A stretch of 64,000 nt of DNA from Aulostomus chinensis (GCA_037954235.1 JBBMOA010000004.1:18272101-18336100); one strand, 5' to 3'. Positions 22,871-35,572 are shown, numbered from the stretch's first letter. Program-made: numbers and translations. Notes: generated from the sequence alone by a model not told the origin.

Positions 22871-23430
22871 CTATTCGCATTGAACTGAATCTAATTTAGT
22901 CCCTCCATTTGACAGTCTTTTCCCGCCACCCTCCTTATCAGTCAAATATGGCTCCAGCATAGTCCAATGTCAACCGCCTCATTATCCAGCTTGAATTCCC
23001 ACCGCTCATCTGTAGCTATGTTGGTCTTTTCCAGGTTCAGAGAGCATTCCGTCCCTCCTCCTGTCTTAATGCCTCTTCATCTCCATCCAGTTCCACTTTT
23101 CTCAGTTTCTTTTTGGCTTGGGCGCGCGGCAGCAAAGCTGTGATCCCAATCGGGAAGATTCTCCAGAGTCAATATTCTTTGGCAGTGGCAGTTCTCACCG
23201 TTCGTCTGCTGGTCATTCGGATCTCTCCCACACTTGTTGGCACAGCGCTGTTCATACTTTAATGTTTTCATCTCATTGATTTCAGGCTTCTTTCCCTTGG
23301 CAAGTTCCTTGAGCACGAATAAAGAATTTTTATTACTTGTTCATTGATGTTCCCTTTTTCAAAGATTTTTCTGTATTTCCTTCTCGCTTTCTTTAGTGAC
23401 TCCCCCTATGTTGTCTTTTATCACACCAAG
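22586..23430 (-). pseudogene. Possible decayed minus-strand coding relic, unidentified
   Basis: On the minus strand an ATG near 23440 starts a frame (MSESTLGVIKDN...) that is open to about 23358. A second frame, 23077-23316, is 79 codons long and contains a Cys/His-rich segment (RCANKCGRDP, then NCHCQRI). Further minus-strand frames continue at 22586-22864 in other phases. Successive frames on the same strand broken by shifts and stops could be a dead retrocopy, or chance. I recognise no family. The Cys spacing is not a clean zinc-finger pattern. Confidence 0.25.
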
Positions 23431-24114
23431 GGTTGATTCACTCATTTCTATGCAGTGCTACAATTGCTTTTTTTTTTTTTTTTTCCCGCCCATTGACAAA
23501 TCTCCGTTTCTCCTTGCACAACTCACGGCCCTGCCACTAAAACCACAGGAAGCACACGAGTTTCTTTAATTACTAAAACACACCTATTCACACCTATCAA
23601 AGAGGCCTAAGTCCAGAGCTGAATCAGCTCCGCGAGGCAGGAGTTCCCCTCGGTAAGAAGACACAGAAAGGCTGTCAGAGACCGAAATGAAGGGAAATCT
23701 TATTTATGGCACGACGTTAGCAGCATTGTTTGATAAGAGAAAAACAGAGGATTGCTCCACTTCACCTCTACCCCCTTTTCTCTCTCCTTCATCTTCTCGC
23801 TCTGCCCTCCGTGTAATTTTTTTTTTTTCCTGCTGCATCACATTTTCTTCTTTGCCTTTTCGCGTGACCAAAGGAGAGAATACAAATCGGCGCTTCGCCG
23901 AGCCAAAGTCAAAGAAAGAAAGAAAAGGACATGGGGAAGCAGACGACTTAAAACAATAAGATGAATGGAAAAAGAATCGATCGAGAAGGATTCCCCATGA
24001 ATGTCAATAACACGGCTGCTTTGGCGACGATGAATACGAAGATGGATTTTTACTAGCAGGGGAATATACTGTAGAAAAGTGCTTGGAATAATTTCCATCA
24101 CACAGCATCCACCT

Positions 24115-24146
<32 letters not shown>

Positions 24147-24906
24147 CTGTCTCTTTTAGGGATTCAGTATCTTTCCCTCCCCCTCCCTCCCCCTTGTCAT
24201 CCCTTCCCTCCACCATGACAAGAATGCAGAGAGGTCTCAGCTCTCTCACCCCCCTGGGAATTCCTCTCCCTCAGGATTCTGTGATCTCTCGCTCGCTCTC
24301 TTGCAATTTCAATTTCAATGCCCTCCATTGGCATCACAGTTGAACATTATTGGCAGAGCATCAAAAGCGCCCTTCTCGCTTTTTCTATCCCTTTATTTTT
24401 TTCGTATGCTCTTTAGCCTTTTTTTTCGGAATCTCTTTATCTTTGTTTTTTTGTTGTGTGTGTGTGTGTGTTTTTTTAACAATTTGATTTCAGCGGCATC
24501 AGATTGAGACATCACTACAAAAGCATCAAAAACTTGACCCTCTGACTTTCAGATCACTCCGGCTCGTTGATATACACAGCATTTGCGCATTAATGGAGCT
24601 TCTCTATTGCCACAGTTGTACTGCCTTTGCTTCTTCTTCTTCTTTTTTGAAAAATAGTTGTCCTCGCTCTCAGAGTTCTCCTCTCCTCCCTCTGTCTCCT
24701 TCACTTTATCAGTTTTCAATCTCAATCTTCTTCCGAGTCAGTGAATCAAATTTGCTGAGAAGCGACAGGTGTGTCGTGTCACAAGTGGCTGAACATTTGT
24801 GGCAAACATGGCCGCAATCCAGAATCATCCACCCCTAATATTTACCACCCAAAAATTCCCAAAATTCATCATCGCCCTCGACTCTTCCTGGCTGATGAAA
24901 AACCGT
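23431..24906. other. Non-coding, pyrimidine-rich in parts
   Basis: No gene is seen. T17 lies at 23468-23484, (TC)n at 24122-24145, and a short (GT)n at 24455-24470. C+T bias from about 24100 to 24320 and from 24600 to 24730 explains the frames present. Confidence 0.5.
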
Positions 24907-24925
24907 CCCCCCCCCCCCCCCCCCC
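24907..24925 (+). repeat. Poly(C)19 run
   Basis: Nineteen uninterrupted C between aaccgt and ttttga. Confidence 0.97.
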
Positions 24926-27164
24926 TTTTGAACCGAACCACACTTGTCGATGGAGGGCATTAAACAAGAGAATACAGCAGGGATGTTGTATTTTTGTTGG
25001 GCAACCAGGAAGTGAGCGTTGCAGGGGGCTACCTCGACCAAGCAATTGTAACATTCTGTTATTACAGAATATCAGCTCTGTGGAGAAGAAACTTTGACTC
25101 ACATGTTTTGTTCAGCAAGATAATTATCCAAAGAGAGTATTACTTTGATGAATTTTCAAGCTTAAATGCAATCGATAGAAACATAATTCGACCTTCTGAT
25201 GATCTCTTTGTAGTCTTGTTCAGCAACTGCTGCTTCGAAGACACATAAAAGGCTCGCAAGTTTGGCATTTTATAACTTTTAGAATGTTTTATTGAGTGCC
25301 AGACCGATAAGGGAGTTTTTGAGCAGATGCCAAATTCAGAACAGAAAAAAAATAAATAAAAAATCATCAATTCCTAATATGTGCAGCCGATACAGTGAAT
25401 ATTTGTGCTGGACTGACAACAACAGACCCTTTCCGTTTTCATTACGAGCCAATTTTGTACCAATGTGACATTCTAAAAATACTCAGAAGTATAATGTCTT
25501 TAACAAATAACTTAAAAATATTTAAGATCGTGTTACACGACCATTTCAATGAGGACCGAATTAAAATAGTACATTAAACAACGGATGTTCAATAGTGCTA
25601 CCTTAAGTCCAGTTTTTCAGACTCATTCCAGCACAACAGAAGCCCCGGCACCTGCGTCCCAATTAGGCATACAGTGCATAAACCATAGAGGTCACGAAAG
25701 AAGAGCTCAAGATCAGTTCCTCAAACTGACTCAAATGTGGATGGTACTGATACTGGTTGGGCCTCAGCCCGCACGTGTCGCACGTGGACGCGGTGTTTCA
25801 GCGCCGATGTGTGTCACCACGCGGTCAGAGAGCAAGGACAGTGAAAAGGAGAGGAGTTTTGGTCGCAGTGAAATAGCAGTTCTGAAAAGAACACTCCATG
25901 GTGAGAAAACACGAAACGAATCAAAATAAGGGTTCGCAAACGGGCACCGTTCTCGTGTCCTTTCACAGAGAAACACCGAAAAGACGCTCTGATTTCTGTG
26001 AGTCATCCAGTTGGCTTTCGATCATTCACAGGATTTAGAGAACAATTTGTTTGTCGCTTGAGACACAAGCTGCACTCGTTTGCAATCGTGCGGAAAGAGT
26101 TATGTAATCAATTATTTTTGCAAAGTTTTGTCGTTGCATCCACTGAGTCACCGCTCCCTGCTTATCATTTTACATTTAAATGGTTTTTAATTTGCACCTT
26201 ATTTCATTTTCATGCACTGTTGTACTTAAACAGCCTTAAATGTTGTTTTGGTGATTTAGCCACTCTGCAAATCTAGTATTTACTGTAAATCACTGCTTTT
26301 CCATGACATGCATGTTGATATTGACCTGCTGTCTGCTCCTACAGCTTTTCATTGACTCGACTCTCTTGTGCCTGATTGAAACCTGCTTTTCTGCAAACTC
26401 TTTGAATCACATCCAAGAACCCCCGCCCACCCCCATTGCTCAGATCCATCAATGGAAACACAAATTACACCTCCATCCAACATATAATGAGGTCTAAGCT
26501 TTGAAGTCAATCCTGAAGCATGAATCCGGAGAACTTAAGTTGGCCTCATTCAGGCAAACCTGATCCCTCAATTCGGATTTATATCAAATCAGGTCATTGT
26601 CTGTACGCAATGTAATTTGTGATGAGATCAGCATTCTTGTGTTCAGACGTCATCGACCTACCAGAGAGACACAAACTGAGAAACGAAGAGACACAAGCCA
26701 ATCGAAATCCGACTGAAAACAGCATCCAGATGTAGACGCATCTTTGAAAATCTGATTAAAATCCAGCTTGAAAACGCCTCAAAATGCATTTTTTTTACCG
26801 ATTATGTGTTGTGTTTTGTTTTGGGGCTTTTCAAACTGTAAAAAATCAATCACGATATATCAAAAATCAGATCTTGGCTGGTCGTCTGAACAAGGCAGTG
26901 GGGGTGCGGTGGAGTAGAGGAGATGAGCAAACGCTAATCTGTGTAAAGGAGAATGCAAACAGTTTATCCTCACCCCCCCCCCCCAAAAAAAATCAACTCA
27001 AAAATAAACATATGAAATGTATGGATCAGCTGAAAGAGGTGGAACACTGAGAACGATTAAAAGGTTTAAGCGGGAACTTAGAGAATCCGTCTCTCATTTT
27101 ATTTTTTTCTAGCGTTTATTTATCACTTCTCCTGCCGGTAAGCAGGGAGAGCCAATTTGAAACA
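24926..27164. other. Non-coding, mostly unique
   Basis: No gene is supported. Two opposite-strand frames at 25585-26006 (114 and 80 codons) overlap and lack domains. A C12 run followed by A9 lies at 26973-26993. Nothing repetitive is obvious otherwise. Confidence 0.45.
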
Positions 27165-27278
27165 CAGGACTGGCGGCCTGTCCAGGGTGAACCCCGCCTC
27201 TCGCCTGAAGGCAGCTGGGATAGGCTCCAGCCCCCCTGCGACACTTAACAGGATAAGCAGTAGAAAGTGGATGGATGT
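27165..27278 (+). mobile_element. 5'-truncated SINE copy 4
   Basis: Matches the SINE family from ggactggcggcctgtcc onward (aaccccgcctctcgcc, gctgggataggctccag, cttaacaggataagcag), ending in only two ATGG units. The head and both Pol III boxes are missing. No convincing target duplication is visible: atttgaaacacag upstream and attgaacag downstream are only loosely similar. Short tail and lack of a clean duplication suggest an old copy. Confidence 0.88.
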
Positions 27279-28235
27279 AGATTGAACAGATGCGAAAAAT
27301 AGAGGTCGTGTGACAGTCCCTTTTCCCACATGTGCCAACAAGAGTCTCGTGTTCTATTTTAATGAACAGTGACAACGGTGTTTTAATGCAGGTCATCGAG
27401 AGCTTCGATTAGCCCGAGTGGTGATACCTGGTGGCTTCAAATGAATCGCGTCTCTCTTTCAAAGTCTAGTTAGGACGATCTGCGTTTCAGATTAATCACT
27501 TTCATCTCCAGTCCCTGTCATCCCTCTCCTCCACGCTCGCAGTCGTCTGCAGTGGCTTGATAAATGACTTGTTCTCTCTCATTTTCATCACCTCTCCTCC
27601 TCTCCCTCTTAAAATGTTCATCTCTGTCACATAATCGTCTCCTAAAGGCCATTATCCTTTGTCCAAAATCGACACTTTGACTCATTTTACATCTAATTCT
27701 TTAATTTGTTAGCTCCGCCCTCCTTTTTCCAAAAGCCATCAACTTTTTTTTTTTTTTTTTTTACATTTTCCTGTCTTTACTACGCAACAAAGATGCCTCA
27801 TCATGCTCTCTCCCCTCTTGTCCCCCCTCTTCTTGCCATAGGCCATCAACCTCACTTCCCCGCTCTTCCCCAAATCTCTTTGTAGTTTCAAATTTCACCG
27901 AATCAGAGAAAACAGAGACATGCTTTGTCCTTGCATTTATGTTTGTCCTTCTCCAAAACGCCCAGGGTGGCGATAAAGCTGCATGAAAAACAGAAAGTGT
28001 GTGATCATTTCATACCAGGCGTGCCGGCACAAAAGGGGTGCACTGGGACGAGGTCTGCAATCTAGATTATAAAAAAATATTGACACTGTGGATGAATGAA
28101 ACAATCCATTTCATAAAGGCTCCCCGCTGAGCGAGGGGAACGTTTCATTACAACACAAATAAAAAGGTATATGCACAATCTGATCTGTTTACAGTTGTAA
28201 GCAATTTTAATCAGCAGAACTGCGGCGCGAGCGCA
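27279..28235. other. Non-coding, mostly unique
   Basis: No gene is seen. C+T bias from about 27480 to 27900 on the + strand, with T19 at 27744-27762. Confidence 0.5.
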
Positions 28236-28271
28236 GTGTGTGTGTGTGTGAGTGTGTGTGTGTGTGTGTGT
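28236..28271 (+). repeat. (GT)n microsatellite
   Basis: About 17 GT units with one GA interruption, preceded by gcggcgcgagcgc. Confidence 0.95.
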
Positions 28272-28339
28272 AATAGCTGGAAACAAATCAGACAAAAGGG
28301 AAACGTAGGGACACTCACAGCGAGATTCAGGCTTCCCTC

Positions 28340-28590
28340 AAAACCATAGAGGCTATGACTGATTGACAAATCGCTCAATCTAAAATTAGTTCAGCTGTCC
28401 AGACAGGTTAAATTAAACTTGATCTGATTCTCTTTAAGGGGACTAAGTGCCAGAAAAACCCCATCGTTGGGCAAATTTACCTCGTTATGCTGCTGACTGT
28501 GATAAATGAGCTCTCGGGTGATTTGTACCCCACCATACAGAGTTTGGCCCGGCACCTGACGCTCATTTTAGCTCCTCAGGAGTGACTCTT
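28340..28590. promoter_or_regulatory. Possible conserved regulatory element
   Basis: Repeat-free, balanced sequence with a TGATTGACA word at 28360-28368, the composite site type bound by PBX/MEIS with HOX proteins, plus ttcagctgtcc and ctaaaattagttc. It has no coding potential. Conservation is a guess from texture. Confidence 0.3.
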
Positions 28591-29569
28591 AAAATCCGCA
28601 AATACGTTTGCTTTTTTTTTTTTTTTTTTACGTGTTTTTGATTCATTGGACATTAAACGGAATCAGGTTGTGATCACGTTGAAGTCATGCATCGATGGTG
28701 CTGTTAGCACATCGTAACGTCAGCTATATCCGTACGGCGGTTGTATTTCGACTCTTACACTTCAGAATTGGACAAAAAAATTGTGTTGTTTTTTTTTTTG
28801 GGGGGGGGGGCAATTCACTCGTTAAACGAAACATTTAACTCCTACATTTCTGTTCTCTTTTTCTGTTCCATTTTATTTGGTATATTATCTGTAATATTCC
28901 AACAGCAGTCGCAAAATTGTCTTTTGGTCAAGGGGGAAAAAAATAGTCATCCCTGTGGCACGCAATTGTTTCAGCGACGAGATAAAACTTGTGGCCATCG
29001 AAGTCGTACCTGATTTTTTTCCCCTTGTTTTTTTTGTTGCAGCGAGCATGTTTTTTTGTTTTTTTTGCTGCTTAATTAATGATCAAATTCTCATACGCAG
29101 AACCTAAAAGTTCATCTCATCAAGTTACAGTGCTCTTTTTGACGATTTTCTTTTCCTTTTTTGAATTGTTCGTTATCTTGAAAACACTCATTTTAGCATG
29201 ACGTGATGGGAAACTTGCCACTTGTAACACCGAACGCTCAGTTATTCATTAGTTGTATCACTGATGGCTTCTTTCCTCATAATTGTTCCATTAATGTGAC
29301 AGGGGACCATCATGTACAACGGCGCCTAAAATTGTGGCAGGTAAATTGAATTCGGCCATGATTCATCTCATTATTTGCACTTGTTTTTGTTTCTTTTCCT
29401 TGAGTCCCCTGTGAAAAAGCCCTGTTGTTGATGGATGGATGTTCATGTGATGATGGCAGGATTTCAGGGGGGGGTGGGCTACCTAATTACCGTCTACCTG
29501 CCATGCTTTAAATGACCTCATAATTGACTCACTCCGCCTGCGTTTCTGTGTACTACAACAGATAAATTT
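28591..29569. other. Non-coding with homopolymers
   Basis: No gene is seen. T18 at 28612-28629 and T11 followed directly by G11 at 28789-28810. Around 29480-29540 there is a balanced stretch (gctacctaattaccgtctac, cataattgactc) that may be conserved. Confidence 0.45.
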
Positions 29570-29594
29570 GGTGTGTGTGTGTGTGTGTGTGTGT
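29570..29594 (+). repeat. (GT)12 microsatellite
   Basis: Pure GT array followed by T runs. Confidence 0.95.
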
Positions 29595-29943
29595 TTTTTT
29601 TTGTTTTTGTGGGTTTTAATCATCAATCAACCCGCTTTCTGCTTCAATCAGTGAGAAAAAGAGAGAGAGAAAAAAACAAAACACCTGTGCTTTGCCAGTC
29701 TGGCAACCTCGCCACAGCTTAAAATTTAAAATCTCATGAGGTAAAACCAAACATAGGATGGAAAATACGGCAATCAGAGAGACAGCCATACAAATATACT
29801 CGCCACACACATCCAGAGGGCCCAGAGGGTGTTGTTGCTCTTTCTATGGTAATTGTGTGATCAGGTATTCTGGTTAAGCACTCTCAGGAGAACCACCCGA
29901 TGCTATGTTAAACAATCCGTTCTGTTATAGCTGTCATTTTAGC
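29595..29943. other. Non-coding gap between GT arrays
   Basis: No gene or repeat family is seen. A short purine run (gagaaaaagagagagag) lies near 29650. Confidence 0.5.
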
Positions 29944-29955
29944 TGTGTGTGTTTT

Positions 29956-29986
<31 letters not shown>
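29944..29986 (+). repeat. (GT)n microsatellite
   Basis: Four TG units, a gttttg interruption, then 15 GT units. Confidence 0.95.
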
Positions 29987-29989
<3 letters not shown>

Positions 29990-30133
29990 ATGATTCCACT
30001 TTGTGCTGAATTAATTTCTTGTCCTTACTCCCTTCAGGTACGTCTTTTTTCACCGTTCCCCTTGCTAGTTTTTGCTCTATCGACGCATCTGTTTTCATTC
30101 TTTGTCATTTACATTAATAGTCTCTGTAGGTAG

Positions 30134-30152
30134 GCGTGTGTGTGTGTGTGTG
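30134..30152 (+). repeat. Short (GT)n array
   Basis: Nine to ten GT units. It is part of a cluster of GT/CA arrays at 29570-30694. Confidence 0.9.
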
Positions 30153-30270
30153 ACACAAGATCGTTCGTTATCACCGGGGAAAAAAAGTATAACACCTGCT
30201 GCTCTTGTGAATGTACAGAACATCTGCATGTAAAGATTAACAATAGTGCCCTTTAATTTGGTGCCAGATT

Positions 30271-30312
30271 GTGTGTGTGTGTGTGTGTATGTGTGTGTGT
30301 GTGTGCGTGTGT
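30271..30312 (+). repeat. (GT)n microsatellite, left arm of an inverted pair
   Basis: About 20 GT units with single A and C substitutions. It faces the (AC)37 array at 30425-30498, which is its reverse complement, 112 bases away. Confidence 0.95.
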
Positions 30313-30422
30313 ACAGTATTTGCACCTGCATAGACAAAAGGCCCGGCGCATAAGCAACACACATTTTCTTGTTTCAAGTCTTTTTTTTAACCCCCCCCCC
30401 ATTCCCAAGATTGCACACATGC

Positions 30423-30424
<2 letters not shown>

Positions 30425-30498
<74 letters not shown>
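30425..30498 (+). repeat. (AC)37 microsatellite, right arm of an inverted pair
   Basis: The longest pure dinucleotide array in the window at 74 bases. It can pair with the GT array at 30271-30312 in single-stranded DNA or in RNA. Confidence 0.97.
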
Positions 30499-30499
<1 letters not shown>

Positions 30500-30500
<1 letters not shown>

Positions 30501-30631
30501 TCCTGGTTGTTAATTAACACCATGAAAGGACAACATAAGCTGTGACTGGCTGAAAGAGAAGCCAGACTGCAGTCACAATGGGCTTTAACTGACAATACAA
30601 GCAGACTGGTTATTAATGAGGGTGCGTGTGC
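30500..30631. other. Short unique stretch between CA arrays
   Basis: Balanced sequence (ggttgttaattaacacc, ggctgaaagagaagccagac) with a small imperfect stem ggct...agcc. It may be conserved, but is too short to judge. Confidence 0.3.
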
Positions 30632-30632
30632 T

Positions 30633-30663
<31 letters not shown>

Positions 30664-30694
30664 ACACACACACACACGTGCGCGCACACACACC
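30633..30694 (+). repeat. (CA)n with CGTG interruptions
   Basis: CA array interrupted twice by cgtg words (30659-30662 and 30677-30680), ending in cgcgcacacacac. The repeated interruption suggests duplication of a CA-plus-CGTG unit. Confidence 0.94.
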
Positions 30695-32600
30695 CAAAAC
30701 AAAACATTTCACTCAAATGAAGGCAGTAATACACACCTACACAGGACTGTGGAAGAAACAAACACCACCGCACCGCAGAGACAGACTGAAGTTCCAGACT
30801 GTAAATGGCTCTGATCCAGCTTAGGGTATCTTTTAGGAATGCCTGAAATCACTTTAAGAAATGATTACATCAATGCCTTTCTTATGGGCCTTCATTAGGT
30901 CTTTCTCTCCCTCTCCCTCTTGCACAAATACACATATACTTTTTTACCCCGCAAAGCCAATTACAGTGGCAGAAATGCTGGTGCTGGCAAACTCTCGAGG
31001 TAATTAGATGTTTATTAACCAGCAGACCTGTGCCCTCAAACGGGAGTATACTCCTGCATGTGGATGTAAGCATCCGTACAATTCATTTCATTTCACATTC
31101 AAAACAGACCAAACGCTGGTCATGAGATCCTTGAAGGAACAGGCATCAATCAGCACTGACAGGGCACATCTCAAAATGATCCATGAAGAAGCTGTACACT
31201 GTAGCGCCTCGTCTACGTACTTTTTGTACTTAATTAAATACCCATATACTCTTGTAGATAATTCAGACTCAAACTTTACCCTAATATTTTTCACAGGGAC
31301 GGGAAAAAGCTAAGAAATGTCTATTAAAAAAAAAAGTGTACGAATTAACTACTTAAAACTTAGCAGATCTTTTCGCCTTTGAGCAAGCGACGGCGGAAAG
31401 ATCAGACTGCTGTCCATCCAACGGTTGTCAGCCTGCTTCATTGGTCAATCGATCAGTTTAAGGGTTTCTTCCCAGTCCCTAATGGAGTCGTGAACAGAGA
31501 ACATTACTCTGAGTCTCTATCGGCTTATCATTTACAGTCCTGCTGCGGCCCCCTTGACAGAGGGCGGGGCTGAGCCTAGAGAAGTGGGGTTGCTTTGTAA
31601 CCACCAATTGAGGTGGTTGGTAGTGAAGGGAAGACACTTGGCTGACTTTGGCTGTTTTGAAGCATGGGTGTCCCTGTCCATGTTTCATGCATGTGCAGCT
31701 GTGCTGAAACCACCGGCGCGCGTAGCTCCTGTAATCGTTCTCGTCAAACAAGGCGGACTTTGGGGGGGAAAAAAAAACGTGCTCGGGTCTTTAGCTACGT
31801 CTTTAAATACAATTTTGAGATACTCGTACTTGATTTTTCCACCATATGCGAGGCTGCTTCAGCGCATAATATAACAAGCTCGCACTGTAAAACACAAAGC
31901 TTTGTTAAAGATTACACAAGTGGTTTCCCAGGTTTTTTTGGACTGGAATTTCTTGGATTGAGGAGCATTTCTTTCGGATTAAATCTGAGATCAGTTCTGA
32001 TCTCTTCTACCAAATTCTGATCATTTTCTCTAAATTTCACACACCAGTCGACGTTAAAATGAAAAGATACCAACTGGAAATGTCTATCTGGGGATCAGGT
32101 CATGCAGGACCTTGATAGTGTGATTCCCCGACCTCTATAGAGTTGGTTTAGCTGATGTTCCGAGAGGACGTGGCGGCGTGTTGATGTGTACATACAGCCT
32201 GTGGTCTGATCGACTCCATTTCTTCTTTCACCCCCTCGGTCGACATCAAATGAAGGGGACAGCTGCTGTGCATTGTCAACAAGTAATCCAACTTTTTTTA
32301 TGTAACACCTCAACAAAATGCAAGCGTTTGGTAGTCAAAAGATATCTTTTAGGTAGAGTACTTGAAAGCCAGCAATGTGGAACCACTATAATCGTGCTGC
32401 TTCTCACAACTGAGAAGAGAAACACACATCAAACCTTTCAAAGACGACGGTGCGTTTGAAGTAAAGTGGCTCCGTTTCAAGCGTTGATCACGTATTCAAA
32501 GCAATCAAAAGCATAATATCATCTCATTAGCGTCATTCCAACGAAAACACAATCTCGGAGTTAATCCAAACTCATACATAATTAATTATTTAATGCGATG
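30695..32600. other. Non-coding, mostly unique
   Basis: No gene is supported. Bases 30950-31015 (agccaattacagtggcag, ggtaattagatg) look motif-dense. Overlapping frames of 90-118 codons on both strands at 31479-32020 show no domain. Otherwise no repeat family is recognised. Confidence 0.45.
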
Positions 32601-32645
32601 CCATTTGATAGAGGCTTTCATCCAAAGCATTATACACTGCCATAA
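32601..32645 (+). repeat. Diverged fragment of the TTTAGCAGACGC repeat
   Basis: The text catttgatagaggctttca then tccaaagcattatac resembles catttagcagacgctttt then gtccaaagcgatgtac at 62262-62294. Only the head is recognisable. Confidence 0.4.
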
Positions 32646-35414
32646 CTGTGGTGATTTGTTTTCTCCCTCCTTTGAAGCACGAAGCAACAACAGGAGGGGG
32701 AAAAAAAAAAAAAATCCACTACCCGCCGGTAGTCCAAGAAATAACATACACAGGTAAACGCGCAGTCACGACGCAGCAAGCTATTGTGAGGTAGACTGTT
32801 ATGTCAACTTCATGTAAGGGAGCATGTTGAAATAAGTTAAAGGTGACAGAGAAAAATCAACTGAAATTAAAGTGACAGTGAGGTCAAACATATAATGGCA
32901 GCTGTTGGCCTTCTCTCTGAATGTGTGTGTATGTCAGTGACTGACTTGGTGTGTATAGACCAACCTTAGACATCCTGCAGGTACATGACTGGTGTTGCGG
33001 ATTGTTTATGTAGCCTGTCAAAACCAGGCAACCGTGGAATAACATTCACCTTGCAAGAAAGAGAGAGAGACCGCCGCGCGACCCCACACACCACCCCTGA
33101 GGGAACCGACTTCTCTCTGATGTATCGATAAACACCCTCCCTCCCTACCAGGTGATTTCTTTATCTGTGTATCTCTGTGATTCCTGTGTCTTAACTGTCT
33201 GTCTGCTTCGATGTGTCTCATTTCAGAATAAAAGCACTGATATTTACAGAGTGGCGAAAAAGTCCCATCAACAGTGGCTCAGACTGACAAAATGCAATTA
33301 GTCATGTCATCCGTCTCGAAAACAATAGAAAGTGTGCAATAGTTGAAAATAAAAGCGGAAACATGCATCATAATCTGGGTTTAACGCTGCACGGAATGCA
33401 AAAGAACGAACCATGAGTCGGTAAATTAAACAGGTCAAAAAACTGTCACGTCATTTCTTCAAGCCTGATGAAAAATAAGTCTTCTATTTGTTTACATTTC
33501 AGAGAATATCATCAACATTCATATTTTTGTTCATTATTGATCTACTATCCATCCGCTGTCAATCAAAAGCAATCAGTTTTACTCTTTTAGGTACAGGCTG
33601 GTGTCTTTATTTCTGAGTGTGCATGAAGCCACAGGGGCTCATACACTACTCTGTCACTGATGCATCATTGAGACTGTGAAATATTATTCTGCGCACCAAG
33701 TGTGTGTCATGTCTCCCTGTGGCGGTAGTGTTGATGCGAACAGCGTGACGTTCACCTCCCCCCCCAGTAAAGACTCAAAACAACCATAAAATTGCAGAAA
33801 TTCTGCGTCACAACTCGCTAAACTGATTATTTTTAATTGATTTTTGTAATTTCGTCACTCTGAGTGTGGTTTGCTTCCGTCCTGTCTTGTGAGACGAGAT
33901 AAAACTTTGCAAAAACTTGTCGAGTTTTCTTTACTTCGTGTTCTTGGATAATGACGACAGTGCCTGAAGCTACATGACTTACAAAAAGTTCATCTGTTCT
34001 GCGATGAAACATCTGTTGTCTACTTGGAGAGCGATGACCTGAATGCAGAAGCGATCAACCTCGCAGGTACCTTCTCACCTTTGAGCGTTTGTAGTATTCC
34101 GGAGCATCAAAAACAGGCAAAAATGTGTTTTTTGTGACAACTTTCTTCAGGATTCCAATCCTGCCTCGAAGGTGTAGAAAACCATCAATGTCTTCAAATT
34201 TGATTAAACCTTCCAACTGGATCTCTTCTAGCCCATATTTAATCTCTTGTACCTAGGAACAACAAACCCACATCAACGCCTCCCCATAGCTGTTTATTGT
34301 CAGTCTGATTGTGCCCTCAGAGAGTGTGGAGAAGAGCTTTCTCAAAGCACTGCATATTGTTTGTGGCGGCGAAATTACGGATTCAACCGATTCCTCTTCC
34401 TCTCTTGTGCATTTTTTTAAATGATATTACATCCAAGGTTGTTGTTTTTGTTTTTTTTTATCCGATTCTGCTGCAGGCTTTTGTGTGTGCAGTTCTGATA
34501 CTTGCCTGAGTACTTTTAGGGTAGATGGATGAATTGAGATGCGCCGCAAAGATGGCGTAAGGTGCTGATGTATTGATTCACACAGCCCACATGATAGAAA
34601 AATGAATGCAGCACTTAAATATATGTTGATATTATCGAAACATTCCATTTTTTGGCGTCAACAAGCTGTTATTTTGATCCTATTTCTCTATTCCTGCACC
34701 ACTCAGTGGACTCCTCACCTTTGTTTCCACGCTTCTTAAAAATGTCAACAGACACTGCAGAAATTAACCGCCGAATATTCATGAAGTGGAGGTGTGGATT
34801 CAATTTGGGTGTTCTTACACAAACCCTTCAAAACATGGCCAACAGCGATGAGATGAATCAGTATTCTCTGACCACCATCCATAGATGCCATGGAGTCATG
34901 TTAGGAAAACAAGAACAACACCTGCGGCTTAAAGAATAAATTGCGGCATCAAAATATTCCTTCACACCTCTCGTACTTCGCTCGGTCAAATTCTGTCACC
35001 ACCTATTTCTAAATCTCCATAGAAATCACAATCCTATCAGCCAGCTGATAAATGTGTTCGTGTTGCTTAAAGACGATCTTTTTTTTTTTCAGGATCTCAT
35101 TTTGCTACGAAACGGATACACAATGAAAGACTGACGTGTGACACCACATCTAAAGACAATTTGCTTGAGTTTTGAGTCTCAGATTAAGATTTTACAAAGA
35201 CTGGGGGATTTTGCAGGGCCATTATTTACAAGACCAGATTCCTTTTTTGGATTATTTTAGATTAGGCAAACACTTATGCCTCTGCATTGGTCCGACTGTG
35301 TTGTGTTGTACCGAAATGCTAGTTGGAGGCGGGGCTTCTTTGTGGCAATGCTGAGTGTCTTTGTTTTGTGTACTTTCAAAATGACGAGTGTGCCATTGTG
35401 TTGTATATTATTTA
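32646..35414. other. Non-coding, mostly unique
   Basis: No gene is supported. An A15-type run sits at about 32700-32714 after ggggg, and a C9 run near 33760. A 95-codon frame at 34652-34939 has no recognisable domain. No mobile element recognised. Confidence 0.45.
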
Positions 35415-35430
35415 CCCCCCCCCCCCCCCC
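35415..35430 (+). repeat. Poly(C)16 run
   Basis: Sixteen uninterrupted C between attta and atcatg. Confidence 0.97.
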
Positions 35431-35572
35431 ATCATGACTGTTTGAGTGGTTTGCAGGTTTCTGTTTTGTACCTATTGCTGATTTCCAATGTTCACGCCGT
35501 TGAACAACTTGATTTCCATAAGACAATGACAATCAATGTTCACATCAAGCAAAAGACTGCCATTTAAGTTCT

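Noticed and set aside
27150..27300. Target duplication around SINE copy 4
   Set aside because: The best pair (tttgaaacacag and attgaacag) needs gaps and mismatches, so it is not reliable.
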